From assembly GCA_028023455.1 (NCBI GenBank), contig JAQFVV010012405.1, positions 7,855,291-7,919,290 of the forward strand: a stretch of DNA of 64,000 bases. The letters are read 5' to 3'. Below are positions 21,760 to 31,999 of this stretch, one piece after another. The position numbers and the translations under genes were made by a program. The notes under the pieces are model-generated. The model was not told where the DNA came from. It did no database searches and saw only the letters and a list, made by a program, of their open reading frames with translations. Within the stretch, counting starts at the first letter, position 1. Each line of letters starts with the position of its first letter. Source of the stretch: Epiperipatus broadwayi. Its lineage: Eukaryota > Onychophora > Udeonychophora > Euonychophora > Peripatidae.

Positions 21760-22990
21760 ACGATCACAACATCTTCTGAAGTGTCAAGTATTTTAAACGA
21801 AGAGAGTCATATAATTAAATTTATATAGAATGGAAAAGCTCTAGGAATGATGGAATTATTATTAATAAAATAAAAAAGAAAGCAAAAACATAAAGTAATT
21901 GTTGGAAAGAATATATACTGAACATTTAAATAATAAAGATGTGTGAGATGATTGGAAGATTGCAATAGTAGTATTAATACTTAAGAAAAGTGAAAAAATA
22001 ATAACAAGATCTGACAGACTTCTATCAATTTTAAATAAGCTATTCACAAACATCATTACAATTGATTTACAGAGACTTTAGTTCAAACTAATCGAAAAAA
22101 CAAACTGGATTTAAAAATATTAAGAGAATGTGTTACAAAAAACAATGATTAGTACTAATTTCAATAGCATGTAAAGCACTTACTACTCCTTGACTATGTA
22201 ACATTTAAGGTTATAATTATATCACAGCACATTCTCATTCTAAATATGTTACCCATAATTATTTTTGCAGACAGTCTCATAATGAAACATTTAAATAAAT
22301 TTGCATATAATTTTACTTTTCATTTATCAAGGCCCATTCATTCAGTCTGACAAATAGTCTGCAAAAATAATTCTGAGTAATGTATTTGAAACGAGAATGA
22401 TCTGTGATGTGATTAAAAAACCAATGAGTATGAGTTGCCATTATGCTTTTGATTAGTGGAATGTGAAGTTGAATTTGATTCTGTAAACATGTAGACCCAG
22501 GATCTGCCAAAATTCTGAATAACGTTTAATCAAAATGCAACCGCATTGATTAAATTCCATGTATGATATCCTCAAAACTTAATATAAAACTTTTTTTCAG
22601 ATTAAATACAATTATAGTGATTATTTGAATTATCTAGATTTCACAGATGACGCGATTGTTTATGCAAACAATAGTTCACACTTCAGAAAATGTTTTAAAA
22701 ATTGTAAGATGAAAGCAACAAAGGAGGATTAACGATAAATGCTAAAAACATTAAAGTAATTTTTTATGAGTTTTCACATACGGAAGACATGAAATATTTT
22801 TCTTGGACAGATTATTAGTAGAATGGAAATATGCTTGTAAGTAAAGATTTTCTGTGATTTTATAAATCTGTCATTTATTAAAAGAGCAACATAAGAATAT
22901 CAGACTATGCAATGAATCATAGACATGAAGAAGAATCAAATATGAAATACATGGATGAAAAAACAAACAGAAATCATTAGCATCAGTGAA
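21760..22990 (+). pseudogene. LINE reverse transcriptase relict, split by a foldback
   Basis: Broken frames read in LINE order. NGKALGMMELLLIK corresponds to 'NGKAPGxDGI', then come LEDCNSSINT and 'SDRLLSILNKLFTNIITIDL' type text (the 'YRPISLLS..YK.FT.II..RL' block). After the foldback at 22219-22414, YLDFTDDAIVYANN (about 22630-22670) is the 'LRFADDIVLxA' catalytic block, and INAKNIKVIFYEF is the 'T.VM' block. The end around 22900-23030 resembles the C-terminal 'RI.RLKW' region. It is an APE-type LINE similar to those at 28.1, 46.7 and 51.5 kb. Confidence 0.65.
22219..22414. repeat. Foldback element inserted in the LINE
   Basis: 'atcacagcacattctcattc' through 'aattatttttgcagacagtct' (22222-22275) is the diverged reverse complement of 22356-22412. 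It interrupts the RT just before its catalytic block, so it was inserted later than the LINE. Confidence 0.7.
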
Positions 22991-23467
22991 AGAATTAAAA
23001 GGTTGAAACAGAGCTAAACTTAACATGGTAATAGAAAAAATGACTACAGGTCAACAATTAATATATATATATACAGTATATAATTAAAAGGGGAGTATAT
23101 CACCCTCTCCCTCAGGCTAAAAAATAAAAACTGTCTAAAGTCGTAGAAGTAAAAGTTAAAACAAAAAATAATCAAATGGTTTAATGCTTGGAAATTCATA
23201 AGATGTTTGAGCACAAAAGTGATAGTATCTTCTTAGACTTTGAACTCAGGATGTGTTACTTAGACCAAAGAAAAAATTTTATTCAAGTTCCGCTGATAAT
23301 CCCAAAGCTGCAAATGGTGGCCTATGCTTCAGTTAATATTCTGGAAGACCGAATTGAAATAGTTACATTATTAAATTTTGCTTAAAACATAAAAAAATAA
23401 ATGAATAAATTAAATCTTATTACATACATTTAAAGAATGTAACAAAATGTAATAATGTAACTATTTT

Positions 23468-23564
23468 TTGCCATATGTCATAGCATTGTCCAGAAGGCGA
23501 ATCTGCAACAACCAACTGCTTGCTTGCAAGGCAGCTGTGCTGACCTCTTGGCTAACAACACTTG
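23468..23564 (-). mobile_element. tRNA-derived SINE with 13-bp target duplication
   Basis: The direct repeat ATGTAACTATTTT flanks the insert exactly (23455-23467 and 23565-23577). On the minus strand it reads 'gttgttagccaagaggtcag' (A-box region), '..agttggttgttgcagattcg..' (degenerate B-box) and the tail 'gctatgacatatggcaaa'. It is the same family as 55290-55401 but more diverged. Confidence 0.85.
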
Positions 23565-24241
23565 ATGTAACTATTTTCATTCTCTATTTGTTGTTTCTAA
23601 CAAAATAGATTGATAGATAACCTACCTTTTTGTGTTATTATTTTAATAAAAACTTGATTTGGTTTTAATTTTAAAAAAAATTATGCTTGGTGAGCTTCCA
23701 AACACAAAACATATTTAATTCTAGCAACAGAAATATTTTTTATTTTAAAATACAGAATGTAACAAAATTTATGAATGTTACCTACTTTGACTTCGATTTA
23801 TTTCTAAATTAAAAATACGGTTCTTTTACAAATAATTTGTTTAATTATCTTTTTCTAGTTGGAGAAGGCTTATAGCTTCAGATAATCTTAGATGTTTAAT
23901 CCTTTTACCCTTTGAACATTGGATGCCCCACATGATTGAGCCCTTGACACTCAATTGATCAACTTGTATTTGCAACACCTATTTTATGTCTACAAGATAA
24001 ATCATTATTATTATTATTATGAGAGTTTCATCATAATTGTTATATGAGTAATGAACTCAAGAATAATTTGTATTATCATGATAATTTCTACTCACAATTA
24101 AATTATTTTAATCTTAAGAATTTTAATTATTTTAGCAATATCTTGATTCTGATTTGTATATATCTGTTTTATATCTATAAAATTAAATTATAGTTAATGT
24201 ATTTAATGAATGAAATCTAACACATAATGTATTAATTATTT

Positions 24242-24892
24242 ACACAGAGGCTAAACTCTCCATACAGCAGTGCCACTGAGTGCCAGCCAGAGTAATCAAT
24301 AGATGCAAACGGTATGTGCATAAAATCCCTATTTAGTTCCTACTCATCAATGAGAAGCCTTGGATCTTAGAACAATGCACCTAGATCTTAGGATCTAATG
24401 CAAACTTTCAGCAGCCACCTTTTACCTCATTAGTTAACTATAAAGCATTGGTTCCAAAATGAAAACAACAATAATGTTTTAACTTCAAGCTCATTAGCTT
24501 GTATAGTCACATAGATCTGAACTCAGTTCAGCATCCATACCTTTTGGTGTCTTTGGCTCTTTAATAACCACAGTTACCATAATCCTATTGGGCAGGATTG
24601 GTATTAAACCACTAAACATCACATGATCACCATTCTTTAGGCTTACACAAGCTGTTTACACAGAGGCTAAATTTTCCATACAGTACAACACTTGGTACAA
24701 GCCAGGGTAATCAATGGATGCATGAATAGGCACTAGATAGGGATTTTATGCACAAACCTTTTTGCATCCATTGATTACTCTGGGTTGCACTGAGTGAAGC
24801 TACTGTATGGACAGTTTCCTCTGTGTAAACAACTCATGTAAGCATAAAGAATGGTGATCATGTGATGTCTAGTGGTATTAATTATTTGTTGG
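24242..24892 (-). mobile_element. Two adjacent family B units, period 416 bp
   Basis: 'acacagaggctaaa' starts at 24242 and again at 24658. The first unit (24242-24657) is near full length but has lost the ribozyme core by deletion (around 24350, 'ctcatcaatgagaagccttggatc'). It also keeps 'ctctttaataaccacagtta'. The second (24658-24892) folds into a palindrome with arms 24607-24725 and 24755-24892. Adjacent units of equal phase fit insertion from a multimeric or circular template; unequal recombination is the alternative. Confidence 0.75.
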
Positions 24893-25312
24893 ACTATTTC
24901 CATTATCTAATATTAAGAACTGAATGTCTTTAGAAAAATTTTAAATTTTATTTAAACTTTCTAAATACATTCAATTCTTAATAATGGCACACAGGTTAGT
25001 ATTTAACACAATATTCTAAGTAGTATTATTCTACTCTTTTCTTCAGGTGTTGCTGACCTGACAAATGACTAGTGGAAATCAAAGCTGAAACCTCACTGCA
25101 CAGGTCAGCAACATCTGAAGAAGGGAAGAAAATAATGCCACTCAAAACATTGTGTTAAATACAACCTATGTATTGTTAATAACAATTGAATGTATTTAAA
25201 AAGTTTAAATAACGTTTTTTTTTTCTAAAGCCATTCATTTCTTAATATTAGATGATGGAAATAGTCCACTATATAAATACAACTAAAATACCATCACTAC
25301 ATACCTTGAAAT
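24893..25312. repeat. Solo inverted pLTR pair of the PLE
   Basis: Blocks 'ggactatttccattatctaa', 'ctttagaaaaatttt', 'cttcaggtgttg' and their reversed forms 'catctgaagaag', 'ttctaaag' and 'tagatgatggaaatagtcc' form two arms around about 50 bases of spacer. It is the same unit as 11434-11812 but without RT or endonuclease. It may be an internal-deletion derivative or a non-autonomous pLTR element. Confidence 0.8.
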
Positions 25313-25604
25313 AAACACTAATATATAATGTTTTTAATTTCTTACCAGATTATGTATATTGAACACTTTTTAAATAATATTTGGATATATATTTGTTGTT
25401 GTTTCCTATTTTAATTAGACTAATAAACATTTTTAAAGTTTAAATATAAAACCACAGAAAAACACCGTGTATATATATACATATCTTCTGTAAACATCTA
25501 TCTATGTACATAATTTTGCTGTATATTGTTTTATTATAAAATATTATATAAGAGCCATCACAGTATAAAATTAAATTGCAATGATTTAATTATCACCCAT
25601 ATAA

Positions 25605-26400
25605 TGCATGATATGACAATAAGATTGGCATCAACAAAGCCTTTGAGCATTCCATCATCAGATTTTCAATGATATGGATGGCTGAAGAGTTGGAGGTTGA
25701 AGAAGATTGAAGCCTATCCATTAAAGCTTGAAGATTTGCTATATTAATTTAAACTCAGCATTGATTATATGTATGTGTGTGAGAGATTATGATCTGGACC
25801 AAATATGATGAGTGCTGATTCAGCATGGAATATGTGTATATATATATATATTGGAGATCATTTATCTTTTTCACATGTAGGTAGTGAGGTGTATCAATTG
25901 TATGGGATGGAATGGATAGCTATAGGAAGGTGAAAGTCTAAATTCAAATCCTTTCTAATTATATTAATTTCAATATAGACAATATATTTGTATTTACATA
26001 TTACATATTCAGCCTGTATTCTGCCCATCCCTCTTCTGTGTATTTAAATGGACATATTAAGGTCCTATATGTGAGAGGTCAGAATGACTTAAAGTCAACA
26101 TGGGTTTGACAATAAGATTTGCATAAACAAGAGCTTTGAGCATTCCATCATCAGATTTTCAATGATATGGATGGCTGAAGAGTTGGAGGTTGTAGAGAAT
26201 TGAAGCCTGTCCATTAAAATTTGAAGCTTTGATATATTAATATAAACTGAGTACTTATTATATATATATATATATATGAAGACTATGATCTGGATCAACT
26301 AATAAGAATATTGGTGATCATTTATCTTTTTTACATATATGTGGTCATGTGTATCATTTGTATGGAATGGAGTGGAAATATTTATAAGGTTTTACAATTA
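25605..26400 (+). mobile_element. Two adjacent family A copies, same strand, offset 493 bp
   Basis: 'ctttgagcattccatcatca' occurs at 25641 and 26134. The first copy (25605-25962) retains stem II, but its CTGATGA box has lost C3 (it reads 'aaatatgatga' at about 25801) and GAA has become GGA. The second (about 26005-26400) has lost the ribozyme core by deletion around 26295. Both are decayed. The tandem arrangement parallels the family B pair at 24242. Confidence 0.8.
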
Positions 26401-26404
26401 ATAT

Positions 26405-28095
26405 AATAATCTAATAAGTCATAAAGCCAATATTACATACTTCACAAATAACCTTAGTTAGTATTCTGTTTTCTTATATGTTTTATACTATTGAATGACT
26501 AAAGCCAGTATTACAAGTATAGCAATTATAATTTTAAATTAATTACATGTCCAATTTTATATATAATTATAGAACTATGAAATTATAGCTTCAAGCGTTT
26601 AGTGACATTAGGAGAATGATAATGCATATTAAAGAAAAAAAACCTTTTCACATTTACTAAGGCTATGTTTTTAAATATTATCAAATGATTTCTACCATAC
26701 ACTAAAGGGGCATATTACTGTTCAATGAGTTGAATGGCTATTGGTTGAAATCACATAAGAAACTTTATATTTATAATTTTCAAAAGAAGATATAACTCAT
26801 CATCTTGCATATACAAAAACATTAAAATATTATTCTGATCAACATACTTTTATCATATATATATATAAGTCACTATAACAAAGAGTATAATTTTAATATT
26901 ATTTTAGCAAATCTAATATACTTTCAACTTCTTAGCATCCTACTTATGATAATTAAACTTATTACATTTCCATGTTAATTAAAAGGCCTTTTTTAAAATA
27001 TTATTTTGAATATTACTGACATCCAAATAAATATTGGTTTACAGTTATGTAACCAATATCTTTAGAAAGCGTTTTTTAAAAAGAATATGAAATTATATAG
27101 TTGTAAGTTAATATTCTGCTAAAAATTTAATCTATTCCTCTTCCACTATACATTCATTCCTGGTAAAACCATTTTCATCAGATGAACCAAGGTTTGAACC
27201 CCTGTAAACATACCAGAACTTTCTGATCAAATTCTACTAGTGTATAATATATTTGCAACACCTACTGAATGCAACTGAATATATTAATGTTATTTTTTTT
27301 ATCACCATTAAGACTTCAAGCACATTTTCAGGATAGAAATAAAGTTCTATATGGACAAAAATATAACATCCATTACAATAAATATATGTAATCAGTAAAA
27401 ACTGTGCAGTAAATTAGTGTAAGATAAACCAGTCTTTTTAAAAAAATAGCTCACTATAGGGCAAAGGCCTCTTGGAGAGCACTTCATAAAAGAACACTGA
27501 AAAAAAACAATACTAAATTCTTCAGATTTCTGGGTGGTGATGCTTTTAATCATTTTCCATTTCTATTTATTCTCTAAAGTTGACTGAGCAGTGGTGAATA
27601 ATAAACAAGATTGATTATGAATAAAGGGGATTTGAACTCAGACTTTCAAGCACCCTTCAACTATCCACACTATCTCAAACCACCGATACACCTGATTATG
27701 GTAAGCTATCTGAAATAAAATTCTTAAGCTTCCTACAAGCATTTTACATGACTCTAACTTCTAGCCATATCCATGCACATGTTAGTGCATCTAATTAGAA
27801 AAACAGAGTTTAACATGTTCATGAATTAAAATATTATAAGCTGACACCCAGCTATAAAATCAAACTATCATTCTGAGCATGCATGCATTTTATGTGAAAT
27901 TATATCTGTCAGGTAAACCACAGGTTTGAATACATGATAAACATGCTAAGATAATTATGTATATTGTTTGAAGCAATGATTCATGTGAATGGCTTACTTT
28001 TTAACTGAATATTGGCTTAAATGTTATTTTTGATTGGTTTCAATCAAATTTTACCATGACTGTATAAGTTTAGCAAACCTGAGTTATCACGATTA
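26405..28095. other. Mostly unassigned; family A end fragment at 27625-27700
   Basis: The only recognisable repeat is 27625-27700 (minus), 'gggatttgaactcagacttt' to 'tatctcaaaccaccgataca', the terminal segment of family A without ribozyme. The rest is AT-rich with no gene seen. Confidence 0.55.
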
Positions 28096-28099
28096 TTAT

Positions 28100-28480
28100 T
28101 GATCCACTGCAATGAACATCTCTCCAAGTTTAATCCATCTTCTCTAATCTCTAGTCTCTGTTCTCCAAATTATCCTAGCACACTTCTTTATTTCATGTAT
28201 TCATTTCACAATTAGTCTCTTTCTAGGTCTTTACAATATTTTGGAATTTAAGATTTTAACTGTCCATCTATTATCATCTCTTCTAGCAATATGTCCAACC
28301 TAATTCCACTTCAGTCTTTTAATTCTTTCAATGATGTCAGTAACACCTACTTGTTTTCTCACCCATCTACTTAAGTTTCAATCTCTCCTTGTTATTTCTA
28401 ACATACATTTCTCCATACTCCAGTGAGTGGTCTGAAGTCTCTGCATTGCTCTTCTGCTAAGTGTAACTGAAAACAAATAC
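28100..28480 (-). pseudogene. LINE ORF2 C-terminal fragment
   Basis: Minus-strand frames read AMQRLQTTHWSMEKCMLEIT and TDIIERIKRLKWN, followed by a GH-x-A-R-R-D-D-like block with divergence. This is the conserved C-terminal part of APE-type LINEs (RTE/L1-like 'DIxxRIxxLKWxWxGHxxR'). The same block is on the plus strand at 51475-51740. It is 5'-truncated and broken. Confidence 0.65.
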
Positions 28481-28721
28481 CATGGTGTTTCTTGATATTG
28501 AACAACTAATAAAACCAAGTAGAATGATGTTTTAATGTTGAAAGATAGATCATTCAAATTTGAATATAGTTAACATTCTATTTAGAAAGAGTCAAGGCTA
28601 ATACTATTGGCCTGTAGGACATGGCTTCATTAAAAACTAAACGAGTTCAAAATAGAAAGTAATCACATTTTCTTCTGTTTAGGACTACAGAATGTATATA
28701 TTTAATTAAAACCAGATATAT

Positions 28722-28890
28722 TAATTTTTAACTAAGGTTTAAAATTTATATCTGGGTTAGAGATAATCAATTGTTTAATAAATGATTAGCAATAATCATT
28801 ATTATATTTATCTAGATTAGATCATGTCAAAGTTGTAGGTGAAGTAAATTTAACACTTGTAAATCAATATGTAACAATTTAGTTTTAAAA
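28722..28890 (+). repeat. Dispersed repeat family E, copy 2
   Basis: This is best aligned with 40677-40850: both have 'aggtttaaa.tttatatctgg', 'tagagataatc', 'tttaata.atgatta..aata', 'gtagg/gctggtgaagtaaat' and 'ttgtaaatca'. No ORF is visible. Confidence 0.6.
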
Positions 28891-29734
28891 TGTTATAATA
28901 ATAATTTTTGTTATGGATTTTTTGACTGATAAAAAGATTTAACTTATTCAAACAAAAACATATTAAACTTTAAATAAAAGTAATTGTTCAGAAGTCATGT
29001 GATATTTAGATACGTTAGTGGTTAATTGAGCTAACAATTCCATTCAGTTAGTTTGAAACTCGTTACTCTTATAAGAATTGTTACTGGAATCTCTAATTCT
29101 GAGTTTGCCAATCTATCATTGCACTGAGTTGTTAGTTGTTCAAAAGATCATGTGATCTCCAAGAAATAGAAATGACAAGTTGTACTTCAATACAGAAACT
29201 TTTAGCAATGAAGTCGATTATTCAAACATATCTTAAGCTGCACAGGATCATTGGAAATAACTTTAAATTACTAAAAAAGTGACTGAAAAAAATGCCAGTC
29301 AAATAAACTTAATGCTTACGTCATATATCTTCCCATAATGCATTACACAATCAGTAAACTGCAAATATAAATATGTTAATACCTTATTTCAGCTGTAGAT
29401 GACAAATTTTTCACTCTTTCTTCAAAGAATTATCTACGTTTTATCACTACTTTTAACATCTGTTAACTCACACCTAGGAAGTATGAGTTTGGTAAGCTCA
29501 GTCACATATCTTTTTTATTTTTGATTAGATTTTTTTATATATAGTAAAATCTATACAGAAATTCATTTTTTCTCCTTCAACAATTCATAAGAATGACTAT
29601 ATATATATATATTCTATTAATTTTCTCTGTTTATCTTGCTTTCTTCTATTTTTTAAAATGTTTTATTGCTGATTCCTATATTAGATAATATCAATGTAGT
29701 ATAATAAAATAATTAAATTGTTTATTACTGGACT

Positions 29735-29965
29735 CATAAGGAATTCAAACATCAAAAACAATAGATTTGAGCTGTGATCCATGAATCTTGAGCTAGTCAG
29801 CTATTCTACAACTGTACTAAATAATAAAAGTAAAATAATCAATAATTTACTGATCAAGAATTTATAAGAAGTTTATGCACTAAAATTGACAAAACTGGAT
29901 CAGTGATTCGTGGGTCCTGAATTCCAGATTTTGCTACTCTACAACTGCATTAAACCATATGGGAT
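29735..29965 (-). repeat. Two tandem SINE-like fragments (family D)
   Basis: Two diverged copies (29735-29830 and 29860-29960) share 'gatccatgaatct/gtgattcgtgggtcctga', 'ctattctacaactg.actaaa' and a preceding 'aggaattcataag' type segment. Reversed, the end looks like a tRNA A-box followed by a B-box-like 'ttcaaatc' region. Decay makes the tRNA origin uncertain. Confidence 0.4.
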
Positions 29966-29984
29966 AAATATATGTAATAGACAG

Positions 29985-30375
29985 GGTATGAGCACAGACT
30001 TTCACATGACCCACCACTCTCCACACTATCTCATAACACTGATACACCTGAACACACATATGTTGAAAAGATAAATAATCACCAATATATGTATTTCATG
30101 CTAAACCAGCAATCATCAGTTGGTCCAGATTACCATCTCTACACATATATGCTACAAGTGCTCAGATATATATTAAGATAGCAAATTCTCCTACTTTAAT
30201 GGACAGGCTTCAATCTACTCCACACTCCAACTCTTCAACCGTCCATCCAATTGAAAATCTGATGATGGAACGCTCAAAGGCCACCCTGAGGCCGAGATTA
30301 TTGTCACACCCATGTTGACCTAAAGTCAATCTGACCCCTCATGTACAGGACATAATCCATTAAATACTTTATTGA
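29985..30375 (-). mobile_element. Family A repeat, near full length
   Basis: Read on the minus strand it contains all family A blocks. From 30375 down these are 'tatgtcctgtacatgagggg', 'gtcaacatgggtgtgac', 'ccatcatcagattttcaatt', 'ttgaagcctgtccatta', the hammerhead at 30126-30080 and the end 'gtcatgtgaaagtctgtgct'. It is flanked on both sides by family D SINE-like fragments, so this is a nested cluster. Confidence 0.85.
30078..30128 (-). ncRNA. Type I hammerhead ribozyme motif, core intact (family A)
   Basis: On the minus strand, ACCAA (30124-30120) precedes CTGATGA (30119-30113). Stem II TGCTG/TAGCA lies within 30112-30098 (the closing pair is a T-T mismatch). GAA (30097-30095), stem III ATACATAT (30094-30087), cleavage-site A (30086) and TTGGT (30085-30081) follow. 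All conserved core bases are present. An outer stem I helix is possible between 'gatggtaatc' and 'gattatttatc'. Confidence 0.75.
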
Positions 30376-30595
30376 TAGAAAGATTGAGAACTGGAAGTGA
30401 CAGAGTTGAAACTGTGATCTATGGAATTTTAATTCCAGAGTCTACCAATCTACCAATACACTGAGCTAGCTACATTGGACAAAATATTCAAAGTGCTCAG
30501 GAATTGATAAAAAAATGTGAGAAGTGTTAGAGCTATAATTGCAATTTAGGACGTTGAGCTCCAGGGTCTACAACTAAACGATACAGAACAACACA
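30365..30595 (-). repeat. SINE-like fragments (family D)
   Basis: 'gaaactgtgatctatggaat' to 'ctaccaatacactgagctag' is the best-preserved family D head; reversed it reads 'tagctcagtgtattgg', a good A-box. A second diverged copy ends near 30595 ('ctacaactaaacgatacag'). Confidence 0.45.
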
Positions 30596-30922
30596 ATATT
30601 ATGTTAGGGTCAGTTGATCATGTGTTATATTAACAGTTAAACATTATAACATACAGGTGAAAGATAGTTAATATATGCTACTTCCACTATGTAATCAAAA
30701 AAACTAATGCTAGAATCATATAAGGTAAAGTATAACCACAATTGAAGTTACAATGATCTTTCAATATTTAATTAAATTAAAGCATATTATAAATCAGAAA
30801 ACTTCCAAAATATAGATAGCTCATCTATACAATATGCAAATTAGCTATATATGGTCCAGAAATCATATGCAAAATACCATCATGATGATTTCATGCTATA
30901 TCAACTACTTTTCTAAATGATT

Positions 30923-31161
30923 ACTTTTCTATAAATCTCATATACACTTTAATGCAATTTTTTATATAATTGCTCTTTTATTTTTCTAACAGTTTCAACT
31001 GTCCTTTTTATAACTATCTTCTTCCTTTTTATATTTAAAGAAAGAAAAAAATTAAAAAAAGCTCTGACAAAGACTGCAGGACAATTGAAACTGTTAGAAA
31101 AATAAAGGAGGAATTATATAAAAAATTGCATTAAAGTGTATATGAGATTTATAGAAAAGTA
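30923..31161. repeat. Foldback with 82-bp arms
   Basis: Left arm 30923-31004 ('acttttctataaatctcata' to 'tcaactgtcc') and right arm 31079-31161 are close reverse complements, separated by a 74-bp AT-rich loop. No TIR-bounded ORF is visible. Confidence 0.85.
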
Positions 31162-31239
31162 GTATATGAATATGAAGAAATGCAAAAAAAGTAAAGGAGA
31201 TGTAAGAATAAAAATACTTTTTAAACATGTTTTCAAAAC

Positions 31240-31500
31240 AAAAAAATAATACATAAGCAGCATTTCAAATCATAAATTTAAAAAAAAACATTCAAAAAAA
31301 ATAAAATTAAAAAACAAATAAAAAAAAAAAAATTGAAATTAAAACATCCCCCCACCCCCCCCCCACTGTGTTTATTTTTTTCATAAAAAACTCCCCCAAA
31401 AAATAATAAACGAGCCCCACCTCAACTCCAAATTTTCAAGTTTCCTAAAAAAAACATAATCCTAAGATAAAAAACAAAAACCACCAAAACCAAAAAAAAA
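31240..31500. repeat. Low-complexity A-rich and C-rich tract
   Basis: Poly-A segments surround a C-run at about 31347-31371, followed by more A/C-rich DNA. Open frames here are compositional artefacts. Confidence 0.8.
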
Positions 31501-31874
31501 AAATACCATAATAAATGAAGAGACAATGAGAAACTCCATTGCTAAGTCACGTTGAGTGTGCATGATGAAAAAATAGGCTGCTGAGTGGTGATCATGGTGG
31601 ACCTGGTTATTTAATATTATTTTAAACATTAGATTACTGATACTGTGAGTGTTAAATCCACAGATAGAAAAGTCTAATGCATTATGCTTTAAGCTTAACT
31701 TTCCTTTAATGAGAATTAAGAAAATCAACAATGTAGGAACATACACATAATGTCTATCTTCTCAGTTTATTACCATTAGCCCAAATATCAAAAGTGGTAA
31801 TTTATCCATTGCTTTTCTTTGAATTCCATGATATTTTCACCACTTTTTAAAGAGATGTATAAATATAAAATAAC

Positions 31875-31992
31875 ATTAGAATCACTAAACATCACATGAT
31901 CACCATTCTTTATGCTTACATTGATTACTCTGGCTTGCACTAAGTGCCACTGTTGTATGGAGAGTTTTATCTCTGTGTAACATTAGAATTAC
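31875..31992 (+). repeat. Family B internally deleted copy
   Basis: Both family B ends are joined: 'cactaaacatcacatgatca' leads directly into 'attgattactctggcttgca' and ends 'gagttttatctctgtgtaac'. The ribozyme segment is absent. The short form resembles the one at 40081. Confidence 0.7.
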
Positions 31993-31999
31993 TTGCTTC

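Noticed and set aside
31462-31746. 94-residue minus-strand ORF as a membrane protein exon
   Set aside because: Half of it is translated A-run (poly-Phe/Gly). The remaining part has an acceptor-like site but no recognisable domain.
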